Assembly: GCF_030053115.1 (NCBI RefSeq)
Contig: NZ_CP125619.1
Coordinates: 6,285,001 to 6,349,000 of the forward strand
Origin: Pseudomonas svalbardensis
Lineage (GTDB): Bacteria > Pseudomonadota > Gammaproteobacteria > Pseudomonadales > Pseudomonadaceae
Direction: 5' to 3'
DNA length: 64,000 bases
The notes below the pieces were generated by a model. The model was not told where the DNA came from. It made no database searches and was given only the letters and a program-made list of their open reading frames with translations. A program made the position numbers and the translations under genes. Numbering within the stretch: position 1 is the stretch's first letter; the number at the start of each line of letters is the position of its first letter. Shown here piece by piece: positions 54,346 to 64,000 of the stretch.

Positions 54346-56138
54346 TCAACGTCAGTGCCTTTCAACACAGCAACGTAATACGAGAGCAACTGCAACGGAA
54401 TGGTGTAGAGGATCGGCGACAGGATGTCGTGGATGTGCGGCATTTGCACAACATGAGTGCCTTCGCCATTGGTCATGCCAGCTTGTTCGTCTGCGAAGAC
54501 GATCAGCTCGCCGCCACGGGCGCGGACTTCCTGGAGGTTGGATTTCAACTTCTCCAGCAGCTCGTTGTTCGGTGCCACGGTGACCACTGGCATGTCGTTA
54601 TCCACAAGCGCCAACGGACCGTGTTTCAGCTCGCCGGCCGGATAGGCTTCGGCGTGGATGTAGGAGATTTCCTTGAGCTTGAGAGCTCCTTCCATCGCCA
54701 CCGGGAATTGCGCACCACGACCGAGGAACAGGGTGTGGTTTTTCTCGGCGAACAGTTCGGCGATTTTTTCGACGGTACCGTCCATGGCCAGGGCTTCGCC
54801 GAGGCGGGTTGGCAGGCGACGCAGCTCCTCAACCAATGTGGCTTCGACGCCTTTGGCCAACGTGCCGTGAACCTGACCCAAGGACAGAGTCAGCAGCAGC
54901 AGACCGACCAACTGAGTGGTAAAGGCTTTGGTCGAGGCCACGCCGATTTCGCGACCGGCCTGGGTCAGCAGAGTCAGATCGGACTCACGCACCAATGAGC
55001 TGATGCCGACGTTGCAAATCGCCAGGCTCGCGAGGTAACCCAACTCTTTGGCGTTACGCAGAGCGGCCAAGGTGTCGGCAGTTTCACCGGACTGGGAGAT
55101 GGTCACGAATAGCGTGTCTGCCTGCACCACCACCTTGCGGTAGCGGAATTCGCTGGCGACTTCGACCTGGCACGGGATGCCGGCCAGTTCTTCGAGCCAG
55201 TAACGGGCAACCATGCCGGCGTGATAACTGGTGCCGCACGCGACGATCTGCACGTTACGCACTTTGGCGAACAGCTCGGCCGCCTGTGGACCGAACGCTT
55301 GCACCAGCACTTGATTCTGGCTAATGCGACCTTCCAGGGTGCGCTGCACCACAGCTGGTTGCTCGTGAATTTCCTTGAGCATGAAGTGGCGGAATTCGCC
55401 CTTGTCGGCGGCTTCGGCGCCATCGCGGTACTGCACCGACTCACGTTCGACGACTTGGCCGCTAACGTCCCAGATCTGCACGCTGTCGCGGCGAATTTCG
55501 GCGATATCGCCTTCTTCCAGGTACATGAAGCGGTCAGTGACCTGGCGCAGGGCCAGCTGATCGGAAGCCAGGAAGTTTTCACCCATGCCCAAACCGATGA
55601 CCAGCGGGCTGCCGCTACGGGCGGCGACCAGACGATCCGGTTGCTGAGCGCTGATGACCGCCAGACCGTAAGCACCGTGCAGCTCTTTGACAGTAGCCTT
55701 CAGGGCCACGGTCAGATCAGGCAGATCCTTGAGTTTGTGGTTCAACAGGTGAGCAATGACTTCGGTGTCGGTGTCCGAGGTGAACACATAACCCAATGCT
55801 TTCAGTTGCTCGCGCAGGGCTTCGTGGTTCTCGATGATGCCGTTGTGCACCACCGCCAGATCACCGGAGAAATGCGGGTGAGCGTTGCGCTCGCACGGCG
55901 CGCCGTGAGTGGCCCAGCGGGTGTGGGCGATACCCAGGCGGCCGACCAGCGGTTCTTCGGCCAGCGCCAGTTCCAATTCACTGACCTTGCCCGGACGTCG
56001 CAGACGCTCGAGCTTTTGGTCATGGGTGTAGACCGCTACACCGGCACTGTCATAGCCACGGTATTCGAGGCGTTTCAGGCCTTCGAGCAAAATGGCGGTG
56101 ATATTACGTTCTGCGACTGCGCCGACAATTCCACACAT
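54306..56138 (-). CDS. glmS: Glutamine-fructose-6-phosphate aminotransferase
   Basis: A 610-residue enzyme making glucosamine-6-phosphate, the first step to UDP-GlcNAc. The mature N-terminal Cys2 (MCGIVGA) is the Ntn nucleophile of the glutaminase domain; two SIS sugar-isomerase domains follow ([55 protein letters not shown]), and the C-terminus ends [15 protein letters not shown]. It is cotranscribed with the DeoR-type regulator (1 bp gap) and glmU upstream. Confidence 0.97.
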   Translation of the reverse strand: MCGIVGAVAERNITAILLEGLKRLEYRGYDSAGVAVYTHDQKLERLRRPGKVSELELALAEEPLVGRLGIAHTRWATHGAPCERNAHPHFSGDLAVVHNGIIENHEALREQLKALGYVFTSDTDTEVIAHLLNHKLKDLPDLTVALKATVKELHGAYGLAVISAQQPDRLVAARSGSPLVIGLGMGENFLASDQLALRQVTDRFMYLEEGDIAEIRRDSVQIWDVSGQVVERESVQYRDGAEAADKGEFRHFMLKEIHEQPAVVQRTLEGRISQNQVLVQAFGPQAAELFAKVRNVQIVACGTSYHAGMVARYWLEELAGIPCQVEVASEFRYRKVVVQADTLFVTISQSGETADTLAALRNAKELGYLASLAICNVGISSLVRESDLTLLTQAGREIGVASTKAFTTQLVGLLLLTLSLGQVHGTLAKGVEATLVEELRRLPTRLGEALAMDGTVEKIAELFAEKNHTLFLGRGAQFPVAMEGALKLKEISYIHAEAYPAGELKHGPLALVDNDMPVVTVAPNNELLEKLKSNLQEVRARGGELIVFADEQAGMTNGEGTHVVQMPHIHDILSPILYTIPLQLLSYYVAVLKGTDVDQPRNLAKSVTVE

Positions 56139-56139
56139 G

Positions 56140-56916
56140 CTATTTCTCCTGACTGACAGCCGCGAGGATCAAGTTGATTCCGCGAGCCTGAATCTGATCC
56201 CGTGCCTCAAGCGGCAGGCGATCATCGGTGATAAGGGTATGGACGCTGCTCCAGGGCAGCTCCAGGTTGGGAATCTTGCGGCCGATCTTGTCGGCCTCCA
56301 CCATGACAACCACCTCCCGGGCGACTTCAGCCATGACTCGGCTCAGTCCCAGCAGTTCGTTGAAGGTGGTGGTACCGCGAACCAAGTCGATGCCATCGGC
56401 ACCGATGAACAACTGGTCGAAATCGTAAGAGCGTAGGACCTGCTCCGCCACCTGCCCCTGAAAGGACTCAGAATGCGGGTCCCAGGTGCCGCCGGTCATC
56501 AACAGCACCGGCTCATGCTCAAGTTCGCTCAAGGCATTGGCGACATGCAGGGAGTTGGTCATCACGACCAAGCCCGGCTGCTGGCCGAGTTCCGGAATCA
56601 TCGCTGCCGTGGTGCTGCCGCTGTCGATGATGATCCGCGCATGCTCGCGAATTCGTGTCACGGCAGCGCGGGCGATGGCCTGCTTGTATTTGGACACCGG
56701 TTGACCAAGGTCGGCCACCAGCTCTTGAGGCAGGGTGATCGCCCCGCCATAGCGGCGCAGCAGCAAGCCGTTGCTCTCAAGCGCCGCGAGATCCTTGCGG
56801 ATCGTAACTTCCGACGTTTCGAAGCGCTTGGCCAGCTCATCCACACTGACTTCGCCCTGCTCATTGAGCAAGGCGAGGATGTTGTGACGCCGTTGAGGTG
56901 TATTGCGTTTCGACAT
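56140..56916 (-). CDS. DeoR/GlpR family transcriptional regulator
   Basis: A 258-residue DeoR-type repressor: an N-terminal HTH ([20 protein letters not shown], about 21-40) and a sugar-phosphate-binding domain ([15 protein letters not shown]). ATG 56916 ([12 protein letters not shown]) is chosen over an in-frame ATG 42 bases upstream. It sits between glmU and glmS and may tune amino-sugar synthesis; this is inference. Confidence 0.9.
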   Translation of the reverse strand: MSKRNTPQRRHNILALLNEQGEVSVDELAKRFETSEVTIRKDLAALESNGLLLRRYGGAITLPQELVADLGQPVSKYKQAIARAAVTRIREHARIIIDSGSTTAAMIPELGQQPGLVVMTNSLHVANALSELEHEPVLLMTGGTWDPHSESFQGQVAEQVLRSYDFDQLFIGADGIDLVRGTTTFNELLGLSRVMAEVAREVVVMVEADKIGRKIPNLELPWSSVHTLITDDRLPLEARDQIQARGINLILAAVSQEK

Positions 56917-57025
56917 GACTTGGTAAGTTTCGATTCGAAAGATAACGGAAGCAATCAAAACCTATTGGCGAAACTTCGTCAAGCGTGGGGCGATAAAAAA
57001 GACCTGTGGATAAAAGCATCGAGGG

Positions 57026-57091
57026 CAAGCCTTGCTCCTACAGGTCCGCGTCGTTCACACATTGCGCTAAAACCTGTAGGAGCAAGGCTTG
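57026..57091. repeat. REP pair (REPIN), GCTCCTACAGG type
   Basis: Arms of 20 bp (57026-57045 and 57072-57091) are perfect reverse complements, starting CAAGCCTTGCTCCTACAGGT. Pseudomonas REP element between glmU and the DeoR-type gene. Confidence 0.8.
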
Positions 57092-57135
57092 TCCGCGATT
57101 GCTATCTCAAGGACGCCAAATTAACTGTGGATAAC

Positions 57136-58503
57136 TTAGCCCTTCTTGATTTTCTCAGGCCGCTTCCAACCATCGATATTCTTCTGCCGCGCACGGCCCA
57201 CAGCCAACTGCGCGTTATCCACATTCTGCGTAATGGTCGAACCCGCCGCCGTGGTCGCACCTGAAGAGATATCCACAGGGGCAACCAACGAGTTGTTGGA
57301 ACCGATGAACACATCTTCACCCAGCACGGTTTTCCACTTATTGGCACCGTCGTAGTTGCAGGTGATGGTGCCCGCGCCGATGTTGGTACGCGCGCCGATC
57401 TCGGCGTCACCCAGATAGGTCAGATGACCGGCCTTGGCGCCCTCGCCGAGATGAGCGTTTTTCAACTCAACAAAGTTACCCACATGCGCTCGTGCTTCCA
57501 GCACGGTACCTGGACGCAAACGGGCGAACGGGCCGGCATCGCTGTCTTCGCCGAGAATCGCGCCTTCGATGTGGCTGTTGGCCTTGATCACCACACCTTT
57601 GCGCAGGGTGCTGTCCTTGATCACGCAGTTCGGACCGATCACCACGTCGTCCTCGATAACGACATTGCCTTCGAGGATCACGTTGATGTCGATCAGCACG
57701 TCGCGGCCGACGGTGATTTCACCGCGCACATCAAAACGAGCCGGGTCACGCAGGGTCACGCCCTGAGCCATCAACCGACGACCAGCGCGCAGCTGATAGT
57801 GACGCTCAAGCTCGGAAAGCTGCTTGCGGTCGTTAGCGCCCTGCACTTCCATGGCGTCATGCGGTTGCTCGGTGGCCACCACCAGACCGTCGCTGACTGC
57901 CATCGCGATCACGTCGGTCAGGTAGTACTCGCCCTGGGCGTTGTTGTTCGAAAGACGGCTCATCCAGCCACCCAATTGCGCGAACGGCAGCGCCAGAATG
58001 CCGGTGTTGCCTTCAGTGATCGCTCGTTCGGCTTCGTTGGCGTCTTTCTGCTCGACGATGGCAGTCACTTTGCCGTCAGTATTGCGGACGATGCGGCCAT
58101 AGCCGGTCGGGTCGTCCAGTTCTACTGTCAACAAACCCAGTTGCTGCGGCGCTACTTGCTTGAGCAGACGCTGCAGGGTCTCGACTTCGATCAATGGCAC
58201 GTCACCATAAAGAATCAGGACGGTGTCGGACTTAATGAAAGGCACCGCTTGAGCAACGGCGTGGCCAGTCCCAAGCTGTTTGTCCTGCAGGACGAAATTC
58301 AGATCATCAGCCGCCAGACGCTCGCGCACTGCATCGGCGCCATGGCCAATCACTACATGGATGCGCTGTGGATCAAGTTGCCGGGCGCTGTGGATAACAT
58401 GGCCGAGCATCGAGTTGCCGGCAATCGGATGCAGAACCTTCGGCAAAGCCGATCGCATGCGAGTGCCCTGACCAGCAGCGAGGATAACAATTTCTAAAGA
58501 CAT
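57136..58503 (-). CDS. glmU: Bifunctional GlcNAc-1-P uridyltransferase / GlcN-1-P acetyltransferase
   Basis: A 455-residue enzyme forming UDP-GlcNAc in two steps. The N-terminal nucleotidyltransferase has [19 protein letters not shown]; the C-terminal left-handed beta-helix (about 250-455) has hexapeptide repeats ([20 protein letters not shown]) and acetyltransferase residues in [20 protein letters not shown]. It lies just downstream of atpC after the atp terminator. Confidence 0.97.
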   Translation of the reverse strand: MSLEIVILAAGQGTRMRSALPKVLHPIAGNSMLGHVIHSARQLDPQRIHVVIGHGADAVRERLAADDLNFVLQDKQLGTGHAVAQAVPFIKSDTVLILYGDVPLIEVETLQRLLKQVAPQQLGLLTVELDDPTGYGRIVRNTDGKVTAIVEQKDANEAERAITEGNTGILALPFAQLGGWMSRLSNNNAQGEYYLTDVIAMAVSDGLVVATEQPHDAMEVQGANDRKQLSELERHYQLRAGRRLMAQGVTLRDPARFDVRGEITVGRDVLIDINVILEGNVVIEDDVVIGPNCVIKDSTLRKGVVIKANSHIEGAILGEDSDAGPFARLRPGTVLEARAHVGNFVELKNAHLGEGAKAGHLTYLGDAEIGARTNIGAGTITCNYDGANKWKTVLGEDVFIGSNNSLVAPVDISSGATTAAGSTITQNVDNAQLAVGRARQKNIDGWKRPEKIKKG

Positions 58504-58563
58504 GACTGGCTACCAATCCTGGGTGGTCAGCGGCTGCGACCAGGTTATGAATATCTAAAAAGA

Positions 58564-58592
58564 AAAAAGGGTAGCCGAGGCTACCCTTTTTA
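58564..58592 (-). terminator. Intrinsic terminator of the atp operon
   Basis: Stem GGGTAGCC / GGCTACCC with flanking A- and T-runs (AAAAAA ... TTTTT), 28 bp after the atpC stop. Confidence 0.9.
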
Positions 58593-58619
58593 ATCAATCG
58601 CACAACAAGCAGTGGCCTA

Positions 58620-59045
58620 TTAGTGGCCGAACTTCTTGCGGATCTGCTGGACGGTGCGCAGCTGAGCTGCAGCCTCGGCCAGACGTGCGGCAGCAGAACC
58701 GTAATCGAATTCTGCGCCACGGTCATGCAAGGCCTTCTCGGCAGCCTTAACGGCTTCCTGAGCGGAGGCTTCGTCCAGGTCGGCGGCACGTTGCACAGTG
58801 TCGGCAAGTACCTTGACCATGTTCGGCTGAACCTCGAGGAAACCGCCAGAGATGTAATACACCTCCTCTTCCCCGCCCTGCTTGATCAGGCGGATCGGGC
58901 CCGGCTTGAGATTAGTGATCAGCGGCGCGTGACCCAGGGCGATACCAAGATCACCCAGTGCACCGTGCGCAACCACCATCTCGACCAGGCCGGAGAAGAT
59001 TTCCCCTTCCGCGCTGACGATATCGCAATGGACTGTCATAGCCAT
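58620..59045 (-). CDS. atpC: ATP synthase subunit epsilon
   Basis: A 141-residue F1 epsilon subunit: N-terminal beta-sandwich ([20 protein letters not shown]) and C-terminal helical hairpin ([20 protein letters not shown]). It links rotor to F1 and inhibits reverse hydrolysis. Last gene of the atp operon. Confidence 0.96.
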   Translation of the reverse strand: MAMTVHCDIVSAEGEIFSGLVEMVVAHGALGDLGIALGHAPLITNLKPGPIRLIKQGGEEEVYYISGGFLEVQPNMVKVLADTVQRAADLDEASAQEAVKAAEKALHDRGAEFDYGSAAARLAEAAAQLRTVQQIRKKFGH

Positions 59046-59090
59046 CTGATTGCCTCAACCTAAATTAGCGCCCGTTGCCGGGCGCCGGGA

Positions 59091-60497
<1,407 letters not shown>

Positions 60498-61358
60498 TTA
60501 AACCGCGGCAGCGCCGCCGACGATTTCCGAGATCTCTTGGGTGATCGCAGCCTGACGCGCCTTGTTGTAGACCAGCTGCAAATCGCTGATCAAATCACCG
60601 GCGTTGTCGGTAGCGTTCTTCATCGCGATCATCCGCGCAGCTTGTTCAGCCGCGTTGTTCTCGACCACCGCCTGGTAGACCTGCGACTCAACGTAACGGA
60701 CCATCAAGCCGTCAAGCAGCTCTTTAGCGTCCGGTTCGTAGAGATAGTCCCAGTGGTGCTTGAGTGATTGATCCGCGGTTGCCTCCAGTGGAATCAACTG
60801 CTCCACAGTAGGCTGTTGCGTCATGGTGTTGATGAACTTGTTGGACACCACGGACAGGCGATCAATACGGCCGTCCAGGTAGGCATCCAGCATCACCTTG
60901 ACGCTGCCAATCAGATCATTGATCGACGGCTCTTCACCCAAGTGGCTGATAGCTGCAACGACGTTACCGCCGAAGTTGCGGAAGAAAGCCGCACCCTTGC
61001 TACCAACAACACACAGATCGATCTCGACGCCGTTATCGCGGTTTACCGCCATGTCCTTGACCAGGGCCTTGAACAGGTTGGTGTTCAAGCCACCACACAG
61101 ACCACGGTCACTGCTCACTACGACATAACCGACGCGCTTGATTTCACGCTCGATCATGAAGGGGTGGCGATATTCCGGGTTAGCGTTGGCCAAATGACCA
61201 ATAACCTGGCGGATGCGCTCCGCGTAAGGACGGCTAGCAGCCATGCGCATTTGTGCCTTGCGCATTTTACTGACCGCCACTTTTTCCATGGCGCTGGTAA
61301 TCTTTTGCGTGCTTTTGATGCTCGCAATCTTACTGCGAATCTCTTTTGCGCCTGCCAT
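60498..61358 (-). CDS. atpG: ATP synthase subunit gamma
   Basis: A 286-residue central stalk subunit: conserved N-terminal helix ([20 protein letters not shown]) and C-terminal helix ([20 protein letters not shown]), with the family's [13 protein letters not shown] motif. Confidence 0.97.
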   Translation of the reverse strand: MAGAKEIRSKIASIKSTQKITSAMEKVAVSKMRKAQMRMAASRPYAERIRQVIGHLANANPEYRHPFMIEREIKRVGYVVVSSDRGLCGGLNTNLFKALVKDMAVNRDNGVEIDLCVVGSKGAAFFRNFGGNVVAAISHLGEEPSINDLIGSVKVMLDAYLDGRIDRLSVVSNKFINTMTQQPTVEQLIPLEATADQSLKHHWDYLYEPDAKELLDGLMVRYVESQVYQAVVENNAAEQAARMIAMKNATDNAGDLISDLQLVYNKARQAAITQEISEIVGGAAAV

Positions 61359-61408
61359 GTAACACCTATCAGGTTAGCAAGCGGGAGCCTTGCGGCTCCC
61401 GCTGCGGC

Positions 61409-62953
61409 TTACCAGGTTTGGGTGGCCTTGAACTTCTCGATACCGGCTTTCATGCCAGCGTCGATTTCGTCATTGAAGTCACCCTTCACGTTGATCTTCG
61501 CCATCAATTCGGCGTGATCGCGGTTGAAGAAAGCAATCAGCGCTTGTTCGAAGCTGCCGATCTTGGCGATTTCAACGTCAGTCAGGAACCCACGCTCAGC
61601 GGCATACAGCGACAGCGCCATGTCAGCGATCGACATTGGTGCGTATTGCTTCTGCTTCATCAGCTCGGTAACGCGCTGACCATGCTCAAGTTGCTTACGG
61701 GTCGCTTCGTCCAGGTCAGAAGCGAACTGGGCGAATGCCGCCAGTTCACGGTACTGAGCCAGAGCGGTACGGATACCACCGGAGAGCTTCTTGATGATCT
61801 TGGTCTGAGCGGCACCACCCACACGGGATACCGAAACACCGGCGTTCACAGCAGGACGGATCCCGGAGTTGAACATGGCCGATTCCAGGAAGATCTGACC
61901 GTCGGTGATGGAAATCACGTTGGTCGGAACGAACGCGGAAACGTCGCCAGCCTGGGTTTCGATGATCGGCAGTGCGGTCAGGGAACCGGTTTTGCCGGTC
62001 ACTGCGCCGTTGGTGAACTTCTCTACGTACTCTTCCGAAACGCGGGATGCGCGCTCCAGCAGACGGGAGTGGAGATAGAACACGTCGCCTGGGTAAGCTT
62101 CACGGCCTGGTGGACGGCGCAGCAGCAGGGAAATCTGGCGGTAAGCCACTGCTTGCTTGGACAGATCGTCATAAACGATCAGCGCGTCTTCACCGCGGTC
62201 GCGGAAGAATTCACCCATGGTGCAACCGGAGTACGGTGCCAGGAACTGCAGTGCTGCAGATTCCGAAGCGCTCGCGGCAACGACGATGGTGTTAGCCAGT
62301 GCGCCGTTTTCTTCCAGTTTGCGAACCACGTTAGCGATGGTCGATTGTTTCTGACCGATAGCTACGTAGACGCAGAAAATACCGCTGTTTTTCTGGTTGA
62401 TGATCGCGTCGATCGCCAGAGCGGTTTTACCGATCTGACGGTCACCGATGATCAGCTCACGCTGGCCACGGCCGACAGGAATCATGGCATCGACAGCCTT
62501 GTAGCCAGTCTGTACAGGCTGGTCTACCGACTTACGCCAGATCACGCCTGGAGCAACTTTCTCGACCGCATCGGTCTCGGTGTTGTTCAGCGGACCTTTG
62601 CCGTCAACTGGGTTACCCAGTGCGTCGACTACGCGCCCCAGCAGTTCCTTACCAACCGGAACTTCGAGGATGCGGCCAGTGCACTTGGCGCTCATGCCTT
62701 CAGCCAGAGACTGGTAAGAGCCCAATACAACGGCACCTACAGAGTCTTGCTCAAGGTTGAGAGCCATACCGAAGACGCCGCCCGGAAACTCGATCATCTC
62801 GCCGTACATTACGTCGGCCAGACCGTGAATCCGCACGATACCGTCAGATACGCTGACGACAGTGCCTTCGTTACGGGCTTGGGAGGTCACATCGAGCTTG
62901 TCGATGCGGCCCTTGATAATTTCACTTATTTCGGAAGGATTGAGTTGCTGCAT
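61409..62953 (-). CDS. atpA: ATP synthase subunit alpha
   Basis: A 514-residue F1 subunit with the nucleotide-binding P-loop [13 protein letters not shown], the N-terminal delta-binding region [17 protein letters not shown] and the Arg-finger region [12 protein letters not shown]. Confidence 0.97.
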   Translation of the reverse strand: MQQLNPSEISEIIKGRIDKLDVTSQARNEGTVVSVSDGIVRIHGLADVMYGEMIEFPGGVFGMALNLEQDSVGAVVLGSYQSLAEGMSAKCTGRILEVPVGKELLGRVVDALGNPVDGKGPLNNTETDAVEKVAPGVIWRKSVDQPVQTGYKAVDAMIPVGRGQRELIIGDRQIGKTALAIDAIINQKNSGIFCVYVAIGQKQSTIANVVRKLEENGALANTIVVAASASESAALQFLAPYSGCTMGEFFRDRGEDALIVYDDLSKQAVAYRQISLLLRRPPGREAYPGDVFYLHSRLLERASRVSEEYVEKFTNGAVTGKTGSLTALPIIETQAGDVSAFVPTNVISITDGQIFLESAMFNSGIRPAVNAGVSVSRVGGAAQTKIIKKLSGGIRTALAQYRELAAFAQFASDLDEATRKQLEHGQRVTELMKQKQYAPMSIADMALSLYAAERGFLTDVEIAKIGSFEQALIAFFNRDHAELMAKINVKGDFNDEIDAGMKAGIEKFKATQTW

Positions 62954-62974
62954 TGCTCTGCTGCCCCTTCAAAC

Positions 62975-63511
62975 TCAAGATTTCAATGCTTCGGCAAGGT
63001 TCGCGAGTTTGCCGCGAACCGAGCCATCGATTACCAGGTCGCCGGCGCGGATGACAATGCCCCCAATAAGGGATTTGTCTTCCTCGACTTGCAGGCGCAC
63101 TTCCCGGTTGAGTCGTGCACTGAGAACCTTGGCGAGTTTGTCTTGCTGTTCTTGGTTCAATGCAAAAGCACTGGTGACTTCAACGTCTACCGATTTCTCT
63201 TGTTCGGCCTTGTACAGGTCAAACAGAGCGGCGATCTCCGGCAACAGCGGGAGACGGTCGTTTTCGGCAACGACGTTAATGAAGTTCTGTGCCTTCACAT
63301 CAAACTTGTCGCCGCACACGTCTATAAACGTGGCGGCCTTGTCTGCGCTCGTCAGTCGCGGGGCCTTGAGCACGCGCTGCATGGTGTCGTCTTGCGACAC
63401 TGCTGCAGCCAGGCCGAGCATGGCTGACCAAGAGGCCAGTTGCTGGTGGGCCTGGGCGTGCTCGAAGGCTGCCTTAGCGTAAGGTCGGGCCAACGTGGTC
63501 AATTCTGCCAT
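62975..63511 (-). CDS. atpH: ATP synthase subunit delta
   Basis: A 178-residue stator subunit (OSCP family): N-terminal helical bundle ([19 protein letters not shown]) and C-terminal segment [20 protein letters not shown]. Confidence 0.96.
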   Translation of the reverse strand: MAELTTLARPYAKAAFEHAQAHQQLASWSAMLGLAAAVSQDDTMQRVLKAPRLTSADKAATFIDVCGDKFDVKAQNFINVVAENDRLPLLPEIAALFDLYKAEQEKSVDVEVTSAFALNQEQQDKLAKVLSARLNREVRLQVEEDKSLIGGIVIRAGDLVIDGSVRGKLANLAEALKS

Positions 63512-63523
63512 GATCGCCCTCGC

Positions 63524-63994
63524 TTAAATTTCAGCAGCCAGTTTGTTTACCAGCTCCGCGTGCGCGTTTTGATCGATTGTGGCACCCAGGATCTTCTCGG
63601 CGCCGCCAACGGCCAGAGCACCCAATTGGGCACGCAGCGCGTCTTTGACACTGTTCAGTTCCTGCTCGATCTCGGCCTGAGCCTGAACCTTCACACGGTC
63701 AGCGTCGATACGGGCTTTTTCAACAGCCTCTTCGACGATCTGGTTACCGCGTTTCTTGGCTTGCTCAATGATTTCGGCTGCCTGAGCTTTTGCTTCGCGC
63801 AGTTGTTGACCCGCTTTATCTTGGGCCAACTCCAGGTCGCGAGCTGCTCGGGCGGCAGCGTCCAGTCCATCCGCGATCTTCTTCTGACGTTCGTGCAAAG
63901 CCGCGATGACCGGAGGCCACACGAACTTCATGCAAAACAGTACAAAAATGAAGAACGCAACGGACTGGCCAATCAGGGTTGCATTAATGTTCAC
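63524..63994 (-). CDS. atpF: ATP synthase subunit b
   Basis: A 156-residue peripheral-stalk subunit: N-terminal membrane helix ([20 protein letters not shown]) and long charged coiled coil. Complete, with its start 6 bases from the window edge. Confidence 0.96.
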   Translation of the reverse strand: MNINATLIGQSVAFFIFVLFCMKFVWPPVIAALHERQKKIADGLDAAARAARDLELAQDKAGQQLREAKAQAAEIIEQAKKRGNQIVEEAVEKARIDADRVKVQAQAEIEQELNSVKDALRAQLGALAVGGAEKILGATIDQNAHAELVNKLAAEI

Positions 63995-64000
63995 GCCAAC

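Overview
The window is chromosomal DNA from a fluorescent-group Pseudomonas. This rests on the gene order atpFHAGDC-glmU-DeoR regulator-glmS, on proteins typical of that genus (CfaB, DUF3142/TPR pair, PtrA-like proteins) and on Pseudomonas-type REP/REPIN hairpins. Species cannot be fixed from the sequence alone.

Region 1 (1-3,403) is part of a zinc-limitation locus: the end of a ZnuA-like metal-binding protein, a gamma-carbonic anhydrase, a second dihydroorotase and a threonyl-tRNA synthetase-like protein that has lost its catalytic core. Region 2 (3,426-12,905) holds a DUF3617 protein, cardiolipin synthase, cyclopropane fatty acid synthase and a four-gene operon of three SPFH (HflK/HflC-like) proteins plus a P-type metal ATPase, with a perfect palindrome just ahead of its first start codon. 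Region 3 (13,096-23,082) is ordinary chromosome: lipoamide dehydrogenase, Lrp regulator, LysE exporter, a TPR/DUF3142 pair, a PNPOx-reductase-ferredoxin fusion, a glutathione S-transferase and a LysR regulator.

Region 4 (about 23,139-54,280) is a metal-resistance island of about 31 kb lying between the LysR gene and the 3' end of glmS, the classical Tn7 target position. Its left edge carries four copies of a repeat ending in TTGACAC, like transposase-binding sites of Tn7/Tni-type elements. Near the right edge there is a different 16-bp tandem repeat. No tns/tni genes are present. The island carries cusCBAF copper/silver efflux, copCD, copRS, a cupredoxin (CopI), a Cu P-type ATPase with a CopZ-like chaperone, a DUF305 protein, dmeRF (Co/Ni efflux), an ncr-like nickel/cobalt cluster, a His-rich/HupE/anchor/lipoprotein cassette, and copA-copB-cytochrome c-copG. 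Six close matches to CTGACAGAAATGTAAT lie upstream of copper genes and probably form a CopR regulon; three C/G-tract operators mark the nickel/cobalt genes. Decay is visible: a truncated FrmR-family gene, a gene with an internal stop, a frameshifted flgB relic, and an IS66 element with an 8-bp target duplication that supplies a new stop codon to dmeF.

Region 5 (54,306-64,000) returns to core chromosome: glmS, a DeoR-type regulator, glmU, and atpC, D, G, A, H and F, all on the minus strand, with an intrinsic terminator after atpC.
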